Shown one piece after another: positions 25,513-34,279 of a DNA stretch of 64,000 nucleotides. The DNA is from Woeseiaceae bacterium (lineage in GTDB: Bacteria; Pseudomonadota; Gammaproteobacteria; Steroidobacterales; Woeseiaceae), in assembly GCA_021773135.1 (NCBI GenBank), contig JAJFKP010000056.1:124001-188000 (forward strand), given 5' to 3'. The first letter of the stretch is position 1, and every line of letters begins with the position of its first letter. Under the pieces are notes generated by a model, which saw only the letters and a list, made by a program, of their open reading frames with translations, was not told the origin of the DNA and did no database searches. The position numbers were made by a program, and so were the translations under genes.

Positions 25513-27138
25513 TTAAGCTTTCAACGCGGCAAGGGGGTGAGCGGACAGCCGCTTATGCGCGTCAGTGCCGATGATCGATAGCTCGCGGCCGTTTTCTTCA
25601 AACTCTTTGCGTACCAGGTCCAGGTTGGCTACGACCGTATGATCGACGAATTTAGTTGCGGAAAGGTCGACGACAACTTTCTTGGCATCCTGACGCCCGA
25701 TGGTTTGCTTGAGCGCTATCCACGTGCTGAAAACCGCAGAGCGATTGACCTTGATTGTCGCGCTGCCACTGCCATCGTCATTGACTTCTATACTCGGCTT
25801 AAACAGCGAACTGAGCGGCGCGCCATTGACAAGATGAATGACAGCCTTCACCAGGATGCCAATGCCAATACCAACGAGCAGATCGGTCGCGAGAACACCC
25901 AGGATGGTTGCCACAAAGACGATGAGCTGCTCACGACCCACCTGGTACATGTGTTTAAACTCCTGAGGAGATGCAAGACGAAAACCGGTAAACACTAGCA
26001 TCGCGGCAAGCGCCGCAAGCGGTATTCGATTAATCAGAAACGGCACGAGTGCTACGAAGGCGAGCAAAAAGATGCCGTGAAACATGTTTGCGAATCTCGT
26101 CCGCGCACCATTATCAATGTTCGCTTTGCTTCTTACAATTTCGGAGATCATGGGCAGACCACCGATGAATGCCGCAAGCGTGTTGCCGATGCCCACGGCG
26201 AGCAGGTCCTTGTCGAGGTTTGTTTTGCGGCGCCACGGATCAATCTGATCGACGGCCTTCGCGCTCAATAACGACTCTACGCTTCCGATCAACGAAAACA
26301 TGATGATGTACTTGATGCCGACGCTTGTGAATACGCCGGAGAAATCCGGGAAAGTGATAGCGCTAAACATGTCGCTCGGCACGTTGACGAGAAAGCGCGG
26401 CCCGAGGGAATGGTCCTGCCCGCCGAATGACACGATCTGTTCGCGGCCAATATCGAAATACATGCCGAGAGGCACGGCAACCAGCAGTACGAGCATCGGA
26501 GCCGGAATAATTTTGTATTTCGGATTCTTGATGAACGTAAAGCCGAACATGATAACCAGGCTAATACCACCAATCAGCGCAATAACCGGATTCATTTCCG
26601 TGAAGTAACCCGGTATTGCCGCGAGCCGTTCCAACGGGGCTCCTTCTCCCTGTAGGCCAAGCATTATCGGAAACTGCGTGGCGATTACGAGGACGCCGAT
26701 CGACGCAAGCAGGCCGTGAACCGCTGAAGTCGGAAAAAATTCACCCAGAATTCCGGCCTTGAATACGCCGAAGAAAATCTGGATGACACCCGCTGCTACC
26801 CCGACGCCAAGGGCCAGTCGATACGCCTGCATATCTGCGGCGACATCAGCACCACCGGTGAATCCGAACTCGGTAACACAACCGAGTGCGACTACAATGA
26901 GCCCGGCGGCGGGCCCTTTGATCGTCATTTCCGAATTGCTGATGAAGGCGGACAAAACTCCGCCAATTATTGCCGTGAATACGCCTGCGATTGCGGGATA
27001 GCCGCACGCTAGGGAAATAGCGAGACACAGTGGCAGTGCAATGAGGAACACCAGGAATCCGGATAATGCGTCGGCTTTCCAGTTTCGCGCTAACCCATCC
27101 AGCGTTCCCCGCGGAACGTCATTTTTTTCTGTATTCAT
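25513..27138 (-). CDS. SulP family anion transporter with STAS domain
   Basis: 541 residues. The membrane part (about residues 20-420) opens with DALSGFLVFLIALPLCLAISLACGYP, a SulP start, and includes FFPTSAVHGLLASIGVLVIA and GLPMISEIVRSKANIDNGA. A STAS domain fills residues 445-535 (VVVDLSATKFVDHTVVANL). SulP proteins carry sulfate, bicarbonate (BicA) or other anions; the position 7 bp before dabA favours bicarbonate. The start has AAGGG four bases upstream. Sulfate remains the main alternative. Confidence 0.88.
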   Translation of the reverse strand: MNTEKNDVPRGTLDGLARNWKADALSGFLVFLIALPLCLAISLACGYPAIAGVFTAIIGGVLSAFISNSEMTIKGPAAGLIVVALGCVTEFGFTGGADVAADMQAYRLALGVGVAAGVIQIFFGVFKAGILGEFFPTSAVHGLLASIGVLVIATQFPIMLGLQGEGAPLERLAAIPGYFTEMNPVIALIGGISLVIMFGFTFIKNPKYKIIPAPMLVLLVAVPLGMYFDIGREQIVSFGGQDHSLGPRFLVNVPSDMFSAITFPDFSGVFTSVGIKYIIMFSLIGSVESLLSAKAVDQIDPWRRKTNLDKDLLAVGIGNTLAAFIGGLPMISEIVRSKANIDNGARTRFANMFHGIFLLAFVALVPFLINRIPLAALAAMLVFTGFRLASPQEFKHMYQVGREQLIVFVATILGVLATDLLVGIGIGILVKAVIHLVNGAPLSSLFKPSIEVNDDGSGSATIKVNRSAVFSTWIALKQTIGRQDAKKVVVDLSATKFVDHTVVANLDLVRKEFEENGRELSIIGTDAHKRLSAHPLAALKA

Positions 27139-27225
27139 TTCACCCTTCTTGTGTCGCTCAAGAGCTCGATATCGAATCGATAAATCGCGCCAGGCAAGCG
27201 CGCGTTCGCGGTCGGTCGTTGAGCA

Positions 27226-27594
27226 TTAATTACTCGAATTATTACGCTGAGACACAGACCATAAACGTCGTGCCGTTTTAATATCTGACTGGCTTAGGCC
27301 CCTTATGCGGCCCTCGATAAAGCTCAGGCCCTCTATGATCCACGCGGCGATTTCCGGATGGACCAGAGAGTAAAAATGCCGCCGCCCATCGCGGCGTTCC
27401 TCGAGAATGCCGTGCAGTCTCATCAATCCAAGGTGCTGTGACACGCGCGGGCCGGGGAGCTCAAGGGTGTCGACGAGAGAATTGACATCGCATTCACCTG
27501 CACGCAGTTCCTCAATAATTCGTATGCGGTCCGGATGAGCGATCACGCGAAGCATCTCGGCGAGTTCCTTCGCGACCAACTGACGCTTTGGCAT
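27226..27594 (-). CDS. ArsR-family transcriptional regulator
   Basis: 122 residues with the winged-helix ArsR fold: ELAEMLRVIAHPDRIRIIEELRAGE, recognition helix LPGPRVSQHLGLMRLHGI and wing LEERRDGRRHFYSL. The metal motif ELCVCD of ArsR is replaced by ECDVNSL; only one Cys is present, so thiol-pair sensing looks unlikely and the signal is unknown. The start at MPKRQ is chosen for its GGGGGAG ribosome site six bases upstream; an in-frame ATG 16 codons earlier has a weak site. It leads the operon, 87 bp before sulP, and should control it. Confidence 0.85.
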   Translation of the reverse strand: MPKRQLVAKELAEMLRVIAHPDRIRIIEELRAGECDVNSLVDTLELPGPRVSQHLGLMRLHGILEERRDGRRHFYSLVHPEIAAWIIEGLSFIEGRIRGLSQSDIKTARRLWSVSQRNNSSN

Positions 27595-27655
27595 ATGAGT
27601 CTCCCCCTGTCCCCTGTCTTTCTTGTTGTTTTCGCTCATCATATGCTTCTGAACG

Positions 27656-27667
27656 TGAATATATTCA
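27656..27667. promoter_or_regulatory. Candidate ArsR operator upstream of the DabA/Mrp operon
   Basis: TGAATATATTCA is a perfect 12-base palindrome 62 bases upstream of the arsR start. It contains the TGAA...TTCA half-sites typical of SmtB/ArsR operators. TATATT inside it could serve as a -10 box for the leftward promoter, so binding would block transcription. The -35 region is weak. Confidence 0.5.
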
Positions 27668-27854
27668 AAGATACGCAGATGAGAAAGTGGAGTTGACCAC
27701 GGCCAAAATCGAAAGTCAATCTCTCCAGCCGGCTGTTAGTCAGACAGACAGATCGGCAGTGACCTGCATGCCAACCGATGTTTTATCGCCTGGTGCCGCG
27801 TCTGGCGATCTGGAAGACATGACGGCAGCAACGAGATGAGCTAACAAGGACCAT

Positions 27855-28286
27855 CTACGCTCCAAACAATTCGAATATTTCCGCACCTGTCAGGTTCTTG
27901 GTCTTGTTAGTGAACGAATAGTAGCCAGGTTTTTCGTCGATGAAGACCTGGGTATCGAACACGAGGTCTTCGCTATCCTCAAAAACACCGATCGGGATCA
28001 TATGTTGCCCTGATGCTTTAATACGGTAAAACAAGTGCGTTCCGCAGTTGCGGCAAAACCCGCGCTCAGCCCAGTCCGATGAGCTGAATATCGAAACGCT
28101 GGCGTCGCCGTCTATTGCAACATCGCTACCGCAGTCAATTTCCATAAAGGGGCCTCCGCCCCAGCGTCGACACATTCTGCAGTGACAGGCTCCGACGTTG
28201 TTGGGGGCAGTCTTTGCTGTGATTTTTACGTCACCACAAAGACAATGACCTCGTCGCTCAATTGAATTACTGACATTTTCGCCCAT
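27855..28286 (-). CDS. GFA (CENP-V) family zinc protein
   Basis: 143 residues. Zinc cysteines stand in the usual order: HCLCGDVKI, ACHCRMCRRWGGGPFMEI and FCRNCGTHLFYR. The family is named for a glutathione-dependent formaldehyde-activating enzyme, but that activity is doubtful for most members. It is probably a small cytosolic zinc enzyme of unknown substrate. Alone in its orientation. Confidence 0.85.
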   Translation of the reverse strand: MGENVSNSIERRGHCLCGDVKITAKTAPNNVGACHCRMCRRWGGGPFMEIDCGSDVAIDGDASVSIFSSSDWAERGFCRNCGTHLFYRIKASGQHMIPIGVFEDSEDLVFDTQVFIDEKPGYYSFTNKTKNLTGAEIFELFGA

Positions 28287-28704
28287 TGCTATCTCCTAGG
28301 TTCTTGGTTTATATGCCGGTGCCCTATCAGGCCTTATCAGGACAGGAGCGGTCACAGGTCCTCTGGTTCTCCCGCCGTCGCACAGCAAAGGATCGGTCTG
28401 ACGCGAAAAGGTGTCAACTGTGACGATGCCAGCGCTGCCCTCCCGGTCAGTTGGACTGCGCCTGATCTTCCATATTTACGGCAACCGCCTCTGCAGGTGT
28501 ACGGTATTTACTACATCAGGCATGTAACAAAAGAACTGGCTTATGCCCAGCATCGAAAATCTATTCGACAAGACTGACGGAGCCAGGGCATCGGGTAATG
28601 GATACCGGGCCATAAGCTGATGTGCCCGGCACCCACTTGATTGAGTTGCCAACAGACAACTAAATCCCCAAACTCACTGGTCAACGAACAGCAAGGAAAC
28701 CTTT
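28287..28704. other. Intergenic region between divergent genes
   Basis: About 420 bases with no supported gene. A short direct repeat of TATCAGG occurs at about 28325 and 28335. It should hold promoters for both neighbours. No RNA gene was recognised. Confidence 0.45.
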
Positions 28705-29526
28705 ATGTGTCGCTGGCTTGCATACTCGGGCGCACCCATTCATCTCGATGAGGTGCTGTTCAAAACCGAGCATTCCCTGATTGACCAAAGCCTGCGAGCT
28801 GCGAACTCCCCCACTACGACGAACGGTGACGGATTCGGTATCGGTTGGTACGGCAAACGAGATATGCCAGGCGTCTACAGGGATATCCGTCCCGCCTGGA
28901 ACGATTACAACCTGCAGGCGCTTGCGGCGCAGCTCGAATCGCCGATGTTCATGGCACACGTCCGGGCAACGACCGGATCGCCGGTGCAAAGAACGAACTG
29001 CCACCCGTTTAATTTTGGCAAGTGGCTGTTCGTCCACAACGGCGACATTAACAAATTCGACCAGCTACATAGGGACCTTGCGTTTGCGGTTTCGCCCGAA
29101 TTGTTCCCGTACATTAGGGGTACCACTGACTCCGAACTGATGTTTCTGGTCGCATTGACTTTCGGCATGGACGGCGACGTGTATGCCGGCGTTGCCAGAA
29201 TGGCTGGGTTCGTCGAGCACCTGGCCGCGCAGCACGGAATAAAAGATGCGCTGCAAATGACGCTCGGAATCAGCGATGGTGAATCGCTTTATGCCGTCCG
29301 CTATTCCACCGCAGGCGATTCACGCACACTCTTTCACAGTGCTAGTCGAGACGCGACGATGGAAATTGCACCCGATGCTGGCCGTTTCTCCAGAGACGCT
29401 CGCGCAATTGTCTCAGAACCTTTGAGCGACCTTGAGGCCGAATGGACGCCCGTTCCAGAGTCCAGCTTTCTCACAATCACGAGGGGCGAAATATCTTGCG
29501 AGCAATTTTCTCCAATTGCACCGTAG
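28705..29526 (+). CDS. Class II glutamine amidotransferase (YafJ-like)
   Basis: 273 residues. Cys2 after the initiator methionine is the N-terminal nucleophile (MCRWLAYSGAPIHLDEVLF). The Ntn-hydrolase pattern continues with NGDGFGIGWYG, RATTGSPVQRTNCHPF and WLFVHNGDI, then GTTDSELMFLVAL. The family includes YafJ and EgtC, which hydrolyse gamma-glutamyl amides. No ergothioneine gene is near, so the substrate is open. AAGGAAA lies a few bases before the start. Confidence 0.88.
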   Translation: MCRWLAYSGAPIHLDEVLFKTEHSLIDQSLRAANSPTTTNGDGFGIGWYGKRDMPGVYRDIRPAWNDYNLQALAAQLESPMFMAHVRATTGSPVQRTNCHPFNFGKWLFVHNGDINKFDQLHRDLAFAVSPELFPYIRGTTDSELMFLVALTFGMDGDVYAGVARMAGFVEHLAAQHGIKDALQMTLGISDGESLYAVRYSTAGDSRTLFHSASRDATMEIAPDAGRFSRDARAIVSEPLSDLEAEWTPVPESSFLTITRGEISCEQFSPIAP

Positions 29527-29912
29527 TAACAGGTGTGTATTGAGATCGTCGAATGGGTCTGAGATAGAGCTTACCGACCTGTAGCGACGCACGGCCGTTA
29601 ACTGCACCAGGCATTATCGTCGAAGTCCCCAATCCGTAATTCCACAAGATGCACGATGCGGCCGTCGCTCGAGCGAGCTTTGCAATCGCTTTACTAACTG
29701 TCTTTCTAGTTTTCGCAGCGACGAAGATCAGGATGACCTAATACAACAATCAGGAATACAAGAAAGCCTGTAGCAGAATCTTGTGTGAGTTCACAATTGG
29801 CTCTGGAACGACGTTTCATGTCTACGTTTGCAACAAGCACTAAAGCGCTTTGGACCGGACTGCGGTTAAAGCTGCCGCCTGCAGGATCCGTCACCAGGAC
29901 GCCGGAGCGCCC
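29527..29912. other. Intergenic region between converging genes
   Basis: About 385 bases without a supported gene or clear terminator. The 10-base palindrome CGCTCGAGCG near 29668 is the only structure seen. Confidence 0.4.
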
Positions 29913-31346
29913 CTACCGCATCCACCTGCTTCGGGCTGTCAAAAATGATTGGGCTTTCGCCTTTGCCGCTACCGCAAGGCTAATTTCGCCGAGTCCTTCA
30001 TGTGCGCGCGAGATATCAATCCAGTGCTGTGGGCAGGTCGGTTTCAACTCGCAACGCTCGTTAGCAATCGCAAGTGCCAGTGGAAAGCGGCCTGCACGAA
30101 GCGCAGCTTCCAGCAAGGTCCAGCCAATGACGTCACGCTGAACGAAACTTCCGCCCAGCAACTCAGAATTATCGCGTATAGGCAAAATTTCTTCGACGCA
30201 TTCTGCGTAGCGCTCATTCTGAAAATGCCTGATACCGCGACAGAATGGCAAACCGACATCTCGTATGGCGGCAATGTTCGCCGCCGACCCGTTGTCGATG
30301 TATGTTTCGTTTGTGGCAAGTAACTGCTGCATTTCTGCTTCCCGCGAATCTGCAGCAAACGCCATCATAGCGTGGACATTATTGAACGCATAAAGCGTGT
30401 CTTTTGCAGCTGGTGCCCACTTATCCGCTAATTCGACCCAGCGCTGACCGACGTCAACGTTTGCGAGTTCGAGGCGCCACAGCAAGGCCGATGCGTCAAA
30501 TTCCTCATAGCGGTCAGCGTGATCCTGTGACCGACGGAGTTCGTGGTCGTAGATGTCGAGGACGCGTTCAAAGTCCTGCTGATAGAGATGTAACAATGCC
30601 GTGTGCCACCATAAATGGATAGCAAGTTCTGATTGTGCCCACTTCGAAACGTGGTTGTACATGAACCGCAATCCGTCCGACTGCCGGCCCCGCATGTCCA
30701 TCGCATGACAGAGAGCGTGAACTGCGTAAGGGTGGTCTTCGCGCAGACTCAGCGATGCTTCGGCCATTCGCTCGGCGCGATCGAAATCCCTGTTTTCTTC
30801 GAGCCCGAAGGCGTAGAACCCTAGAACGAATTCAAACCCATCGATGCTTGCATCCCAAAGTCGGTAGACCCGGCCTACCACGTCGCGCTGGCCGGCAACG
30901 TTGCCAAACAATACATGCGTCAGATGAAGGAGTTGCAGGGCGAGCAGGTCATGCGGAAATCGGGCCAGAGCGCTCTCCCACGCACCGATCGCGCCATCGA
31001 CATCGTCATTTGCCCACGCGGTCACCGCCTGCAGATGCAGCAGCTCTCGTTCATTTGCATCGGCCGACAAATGGCTGGCTGCCGCGACAGTGCTGGCTAA
31101 CTCTTTTCGGACCCGCGTTTCCATGACCTGGGTCAGGTAGGCGGCCTTGAAAAGGCGGGCAAGTATGAAGCCGGGGTGATCCTTGATGACCGCGTTTATC
31201 TCCTCGAGCGGGTCCCCACGGAACGCAAGATAGGACTCGTGCGCCTGCTCGAGCGCTTCGATCGCCGCGCTGTTTGCATAGGATACAGGTATGCCTCTGC
31301 AATCTTTCAACGCCGGTTTCTGCTCATTATCCTCGCTTTCGTACAT
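29913..31346 (-). CDS. TTC38-like tetratricopeptide protein
   Basis: 477 residues, mostly paired helices. The N-terminal pattern AAIEALEQAHESYLAFRGDPLEEINAVIKDHPGF and the later HAVCHAMDM-like segment (YAVHALCHAMDMRGRQSDG) and HLWWHTALLHLYQ match the TTC38 family. The protein is cytosolic and its role unknown; its relatives are conserved from bacteria to animals. The ATG at MYESED is preferred; a GTG 39 codons earlier would add sequence not typical for the family. It faces away from the DUF3187 gene. Confidence 0.75.
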   Translation of the reverse strand: MYESEDNEQKPALKDCRGIPVSYANSAAIEALEQAHESYLAFRGDPLEEINAVIKDHPGFILARLFKAAYLTQVMETRVRKELASTVAAASHLSADANERELLHLQAVTAWANDDVDGAIGAWESALARFPHDLLALQLLHLTHVLFGNVAGQRDVVGRVYRLWDASIDGFEFVLGFYAFGLEENRDFDRAERMAEASLSLREDHPYAVHALCHAMDMRGRQSDGLRFMYNHVSKWAQSELAIHLWWHTALLHLYQQDFERVLDIYDHELRRSQDHADRYEEFDASALLWRLELANVDVGQRWVELADKWAPAAKDTLYAFNNVHAMMAFAADSREAEMQQLLATNETYIDNGSAANIAAIRDVGLPFCRGIRHFQNERYAECVEEILPIRDNSELLGGSFVQRDVIGWTLLEAALRAGRFPLALAIANERCELKPTCPQHWIDISRAHEGLGEISLAVAAKAKAQSFLTARSRWMR

Positions 31347-31627
31347 TTCGTGATTCTCAAGAACCTCGTGCCAGCAGATCGGCTCGGGCAGTTCCGAGTT
31401 GCCGGCTGGAGCGAGATTGTCGCACAACCCAATATCAGCGAAAGGGAGAACCGGCCCGCACACATTGGCTGCTGTAAATGGATCCGTTTTGGCCTAATGC
31501 AGATAATTCCTGGTTGGCTACCCGATTTGCTTTTTTTCCGAAAGCGGACCTTAATCTGACGGCAGACAATCTGACCCAGTCCAACGGCCGCTGCCTTTGG
31601 ACCGCCGGCATGCCAATAAGGAAAAAA

Positions 31628-32629
31628 ATGTACGCCGTCAATCCGAGCACTTTTGTCCGCTGCGCTATGGCTGCAGCTGCGCTCTTGCTGGCCCCGAGCG
31701 CCGAATCCGATGCTCTGCATGATCACGACAATGGGCCGCTCACCGGGTACTTCGGCATTCCGGATAGCACCGAAGGGTCGAATATTTTGGTTCAAGGTGC
31801 AGGTCAATGGTCTGCGTTGCTCATGTCCGCCAGTCACTCCATCAGCGACGCTCGAAGCGTTGAATCAATAATTCTTGATGGCGAAACCACGCGCCTCGAG
31901 CTCAGCTATCGGCGCGGAATCGGGCCCGGGCTCGAACTGGGCGTCGAGCTTCCCTATGTTTGGCATGAGTCAGGTGGGTTTGATTCGTTCATCGACAACT
32001 GGCATGGCTGGCTGGGTTTCCCGGGCGGGTTTCGAGACAACCGCGCCAAGGGTCAGCTTGAGTTTCAGTATACCGACGGTGTCGCGAAGCCCGTTGACTA
32101 CCGCAAGAATGAGAATGGTATTGGCGACGTTCGTCTATTCGCCGGTTGGCGTTTTCGCGACGATCCAAAGCATGCCATGGCGGTCCGCTTTGGCGTCAAG
32201 TTTCCGACCGGCGACAGTGAACGTCTGCTCGGCAGCGGAGGCACAGACCTGAGCCTTGGCCTGGCAGGCGACCTCACACGGTTCTTCGGCATCTCAGGAC
32301 TCAGTGCCTATTATCGTGCGAGCGTAATATCCATTGGCGAACCCGATCTGCTTGTGGAGCGATCCAATGATTTTGTGGGTCACCTGGGACTGGGCGCCGG
32401 CTATACCATTGCCGAGAATATTGAGCTGCTGCTGCAGGGTGCTGTGCGCAGCCCGCTCTATGAATCAGCAATCGAAAATCTTGGCGAGCCGGCCGTGACG
32501 CTGACGTTTGGCGGAAATTTCCGGCTATTTTCTAATTTCCAGATAGGCATCGGTTTGAGCGAAGACCTCAGCGTGCAGTCTGCGCCGGATGTTGCGTTCC
32601 AGCTTTCAATCAAATACCAGCCGCAATGA
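31628..32629 (+). CDS. DUF3187 outer-membrane beta-barrel protein
   Basis: 333 residues with a signal peptide (MYAVNPSTFVRCAMAAAALLL to about residue 32). The mature protein is a run of amphipathic strands (RLELSYRRGIGPGLELGVELPYV, MAVRFGVKFPTGDSERLLGSGG), matching DUF3187 proteins. AAGGA sits five bases before the chosen ATG, which decides it over longer frames. It probably forms a barrel in the outer membrane; its transport role is unknown. Confidence 0.78.
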   Translation: MYAVNPSTFVRCAMAAAALLLAPSAESDALHDHDNGPLTGYFGIPDSTEGSNILVQGAGQWSALLMSASHSISDARSVESIILDGETTRLELSYRRGIGPGLELGVELPYVWHESGGFDSFIDNWHGWLGFPGGFRDNRAKGQLEFQYTDGVAKPVDYRKNENGIGDVRLFAGWRFRDDPKHAMAVRFGVKFPTGDSERLLGSGGTDLSLGLAGDLTRFFGISGLSAYYRASVISIGEPDLLVERSNDFVGHLGLGAGYTIAENIELLLQGAVRSPLYESAIENLGEPAVTLTFGGNFRLFSNFQIGIGLSEDLSVQSAPDVAFQLSIKYQPQ

Positions 32630-32719
32630 TCGTTCGCCGGGTTTCCGAAAATGAACCAGGTCGCAGCGGGAAACGAGCATCAGTCCGGGCTCAGGATTTC
32701 GGCAGTCACGCAGTGCCCC

Positions 32720-33181
32720 TTACGGGCTGCTGATATCTGTCTGTACAGGTTCCAGTGAGGCTTCCTGGGGCTCTTCCCGCGCAATCATATCGATGTTGCC
32801 CTGGAATAACGCACCGTCTTCCATTGAGATGCGAGCGCAGTAGATGTTGCCCTTTACATCCGAACTCTTGGTCAGTGAAACGATGCTTTCACTGTGGATG
32901 TCCCCCACGACCTTGCCAAGCACGATAACGGAGCTGGCATGGATATTAGCCATCACCCGCCCCTGTTCACCAACAGTCAGGTGTTTTTTGTGATGCGCAA
33001 TTGTGCCCTCGATCTGGCCCTCAATGATCAGGTCTTCGTCAGCGGACAGTTCGCCCTTGAAGACCAGCGTTGGCCCGATCACGGAAACGCTCTTGGAGCG
33101 CAGCAAGCGCGCCTGACCGCTCTTTGGCGCCGTCCCTATGTCATGCAAATCGTCATCATCAGCCTTGTTGAATAATGCCAT
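32720..33181 (-). CDS. Bactofilin (polymer-forming cytoskeletal protein)
   Basis: 153 residues. The central beta-helix domain (VIGPTLVFKGELSADEDLIIEGQIEGTIAHHKKHLTVGEQGRV, then SSVIVLGKVVGDIHSESIVSL) is a bactofilin domain, flanked by flexible ends. No signal peptide is present, so it should assemble inside the cell as membrane-bound filaments that shape the cell or place wall enzymes. The start MALFNK has GAGGA about seven bases upstream. No peptidase partner is adjacent. Confidence 0.88.
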   Translation of the reverse strand: MALFNKADDDDLHDIGTAPKSGQARLLRSKSVSVIGPTLVFKGELSADEDLIIEGQIEGTIAHHKKHLTVGEQGRVMANIHASSVIVLGKVVGDIHSESIVSLTKSSDVKGNIYCARISMEDGALFQGNIDMIAREEPQEASLEPVQTDISSP

Positions 33182-33567
33182 TGTTTTATCCTCGTACGTA
33201 TACCGGTAGACGGACCTGGCGGTCACCGGTGTTTTCGTGTGCTGCCGAATTGCGAGAGTGCAGGTTCACACAAAACTGATCAGGCGAACTGGAACGTGGT
33301 CACAGAATAAGTGCTGCGTTGCCAGTTTCGCCATTAGCCATCAGAGACGGACGTACTGCTTGCGTCCGGCTCAGCTCGCCAACATTCTTCTTTTCCGAAA
33401 AGCGGGATTAAATTAACACCTTTTAAACAATAACTTAGAAAGGTTATTAAAAGTATTTTATAGCATGTTGCGCGCACTGCACGCGCGTCTGACATAGGTA
33501 AGTACCGTCCGGCCTAGACCCGCGGAGACCCGTCTCTGCCGAATAAAAATCCCTTTAGGTAGTGGTG
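33182..33567. other. Intergenic region with AT-rich core
   Basis: About 385 bases without a supported gene. An AT-rich block at 33405-33465 probably holds the bactofilin promoter. GCGCG...CGCGC near 33478-33496 could form a hairpin. Nothing else was seen. Confidence 0.4.
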
Positions 33568-34053
33568 CTAATTGTTCTGCATCCTGGTTGTGTAAGCCCG
33601 CTTAGCCTCGGCATACCGGGCGAATGCCGCACTAAAGTCGTCGTTTGTCGCCAGCAGCTCGTTCATTTCCTGGCGCATACTGTCCTTCTTTTTCTGCATT
33701 TGCGATCCGGGCGGCGACGGCCAATCCCATCCACCCGGCCCTGTCTGGTCGGCACTCATGGTTGCCTCCAGCCGGCGCTGGAACTTCGGCGTGCAGACCT
33801 GCACTTTGCGCCGGGAACCCAGTGCCTTCTCCTTCTTGCAACGGACGTCAAAGTCATCATCGCTGTTGATGTCATTGAAGATAGAAAACAGGTCTTTTTC
33901 GGCCGATTCCGCTTCCTTTCTGAGCTGACTGCTGGACTTTTCATCGTCTTGCGCGAAAGCAACCAGGTTTGTGTCCGCCGCCGTAAATGCCAGTGCCAGC
34001 AGGGCTCCGGCGGCGCAGTTCCAGCACACCTGCGGGACATTTAGGATGGCCAT
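33568..34053 (-). CDS. Hypothetical secreted protein
   Basis: 161 residues with a signal peptide (MAILNVPQVCWNCAAGALLALAF to VAFA-QDD). The mature part is charged and helical: KSSSQLRKEAESAEKDLFSIFNDINSD, a Cys-containing block RCKKEKALGSRRKVQVCTP, then FQRRLEATMSADQ and a coiled end. Two cysteines may form a disulfide. No family was recognised. The inner start is chosen since it opens the signal peptide; a longer frame would run over the palindrome at 34162. Confidence 0.6.
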   Translation of the reverse strand: MAILNVPQVCWNCAAGALLALAFTAADTNLVAFAQDDEKSSSQLRKEAESAEKDLFSIFNDINSDDDFDVRCKKEKALGSRRKVQVCTPKFQRRLEATMSADQTGPGGWDWPSPPGSQMQKKKDSMRQEMNELLATNDDFSAAFARYAEAKRAYTTRMQNN

Positions 34054-34161
34054 AGTGACTCCAGAGGCTGTTGATAGGCCAATTGTAACAAAATCGTCCT
34101 GGCAGGACGGTGGAATGACCCTGCTAAGCCGCGGAATTCGGCGCCGCCGGGCCCCGCGTTT

Positions 34162-34179
34162 CGAGTTGCCGGCAACTCG
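34162..34179. promoter_or_regulatory. 18-base perfect palindrome between divergent genes
   Basis: CGAGTTGCC is followed at once by its exact complement GGCAACTCG. The site lies 109 bases before the leftward secreted-protein gene and 101 bases before the rightward hydrolase gene. It could be an operator for either; no T run follows, so a terminator is less likely. Confidence 0.4.
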
Positions 34180-34279
34180 CTTGAGCATTTGTGAAGCGGT
34201 TCAGTACACTACCGTCCTGTTGCGACTCAGCAGGGTCAACGCCTGTCGTCTTCACTCTACCTAACCGCGGATTCAGCAA

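Noticed and set aside
28425-28480. tRNA-like stretch (GCGCTGCCCTCCC...)
   Set aside because: No acceptor stem, no intact TTCGA loop and no cloverleaf could be built.
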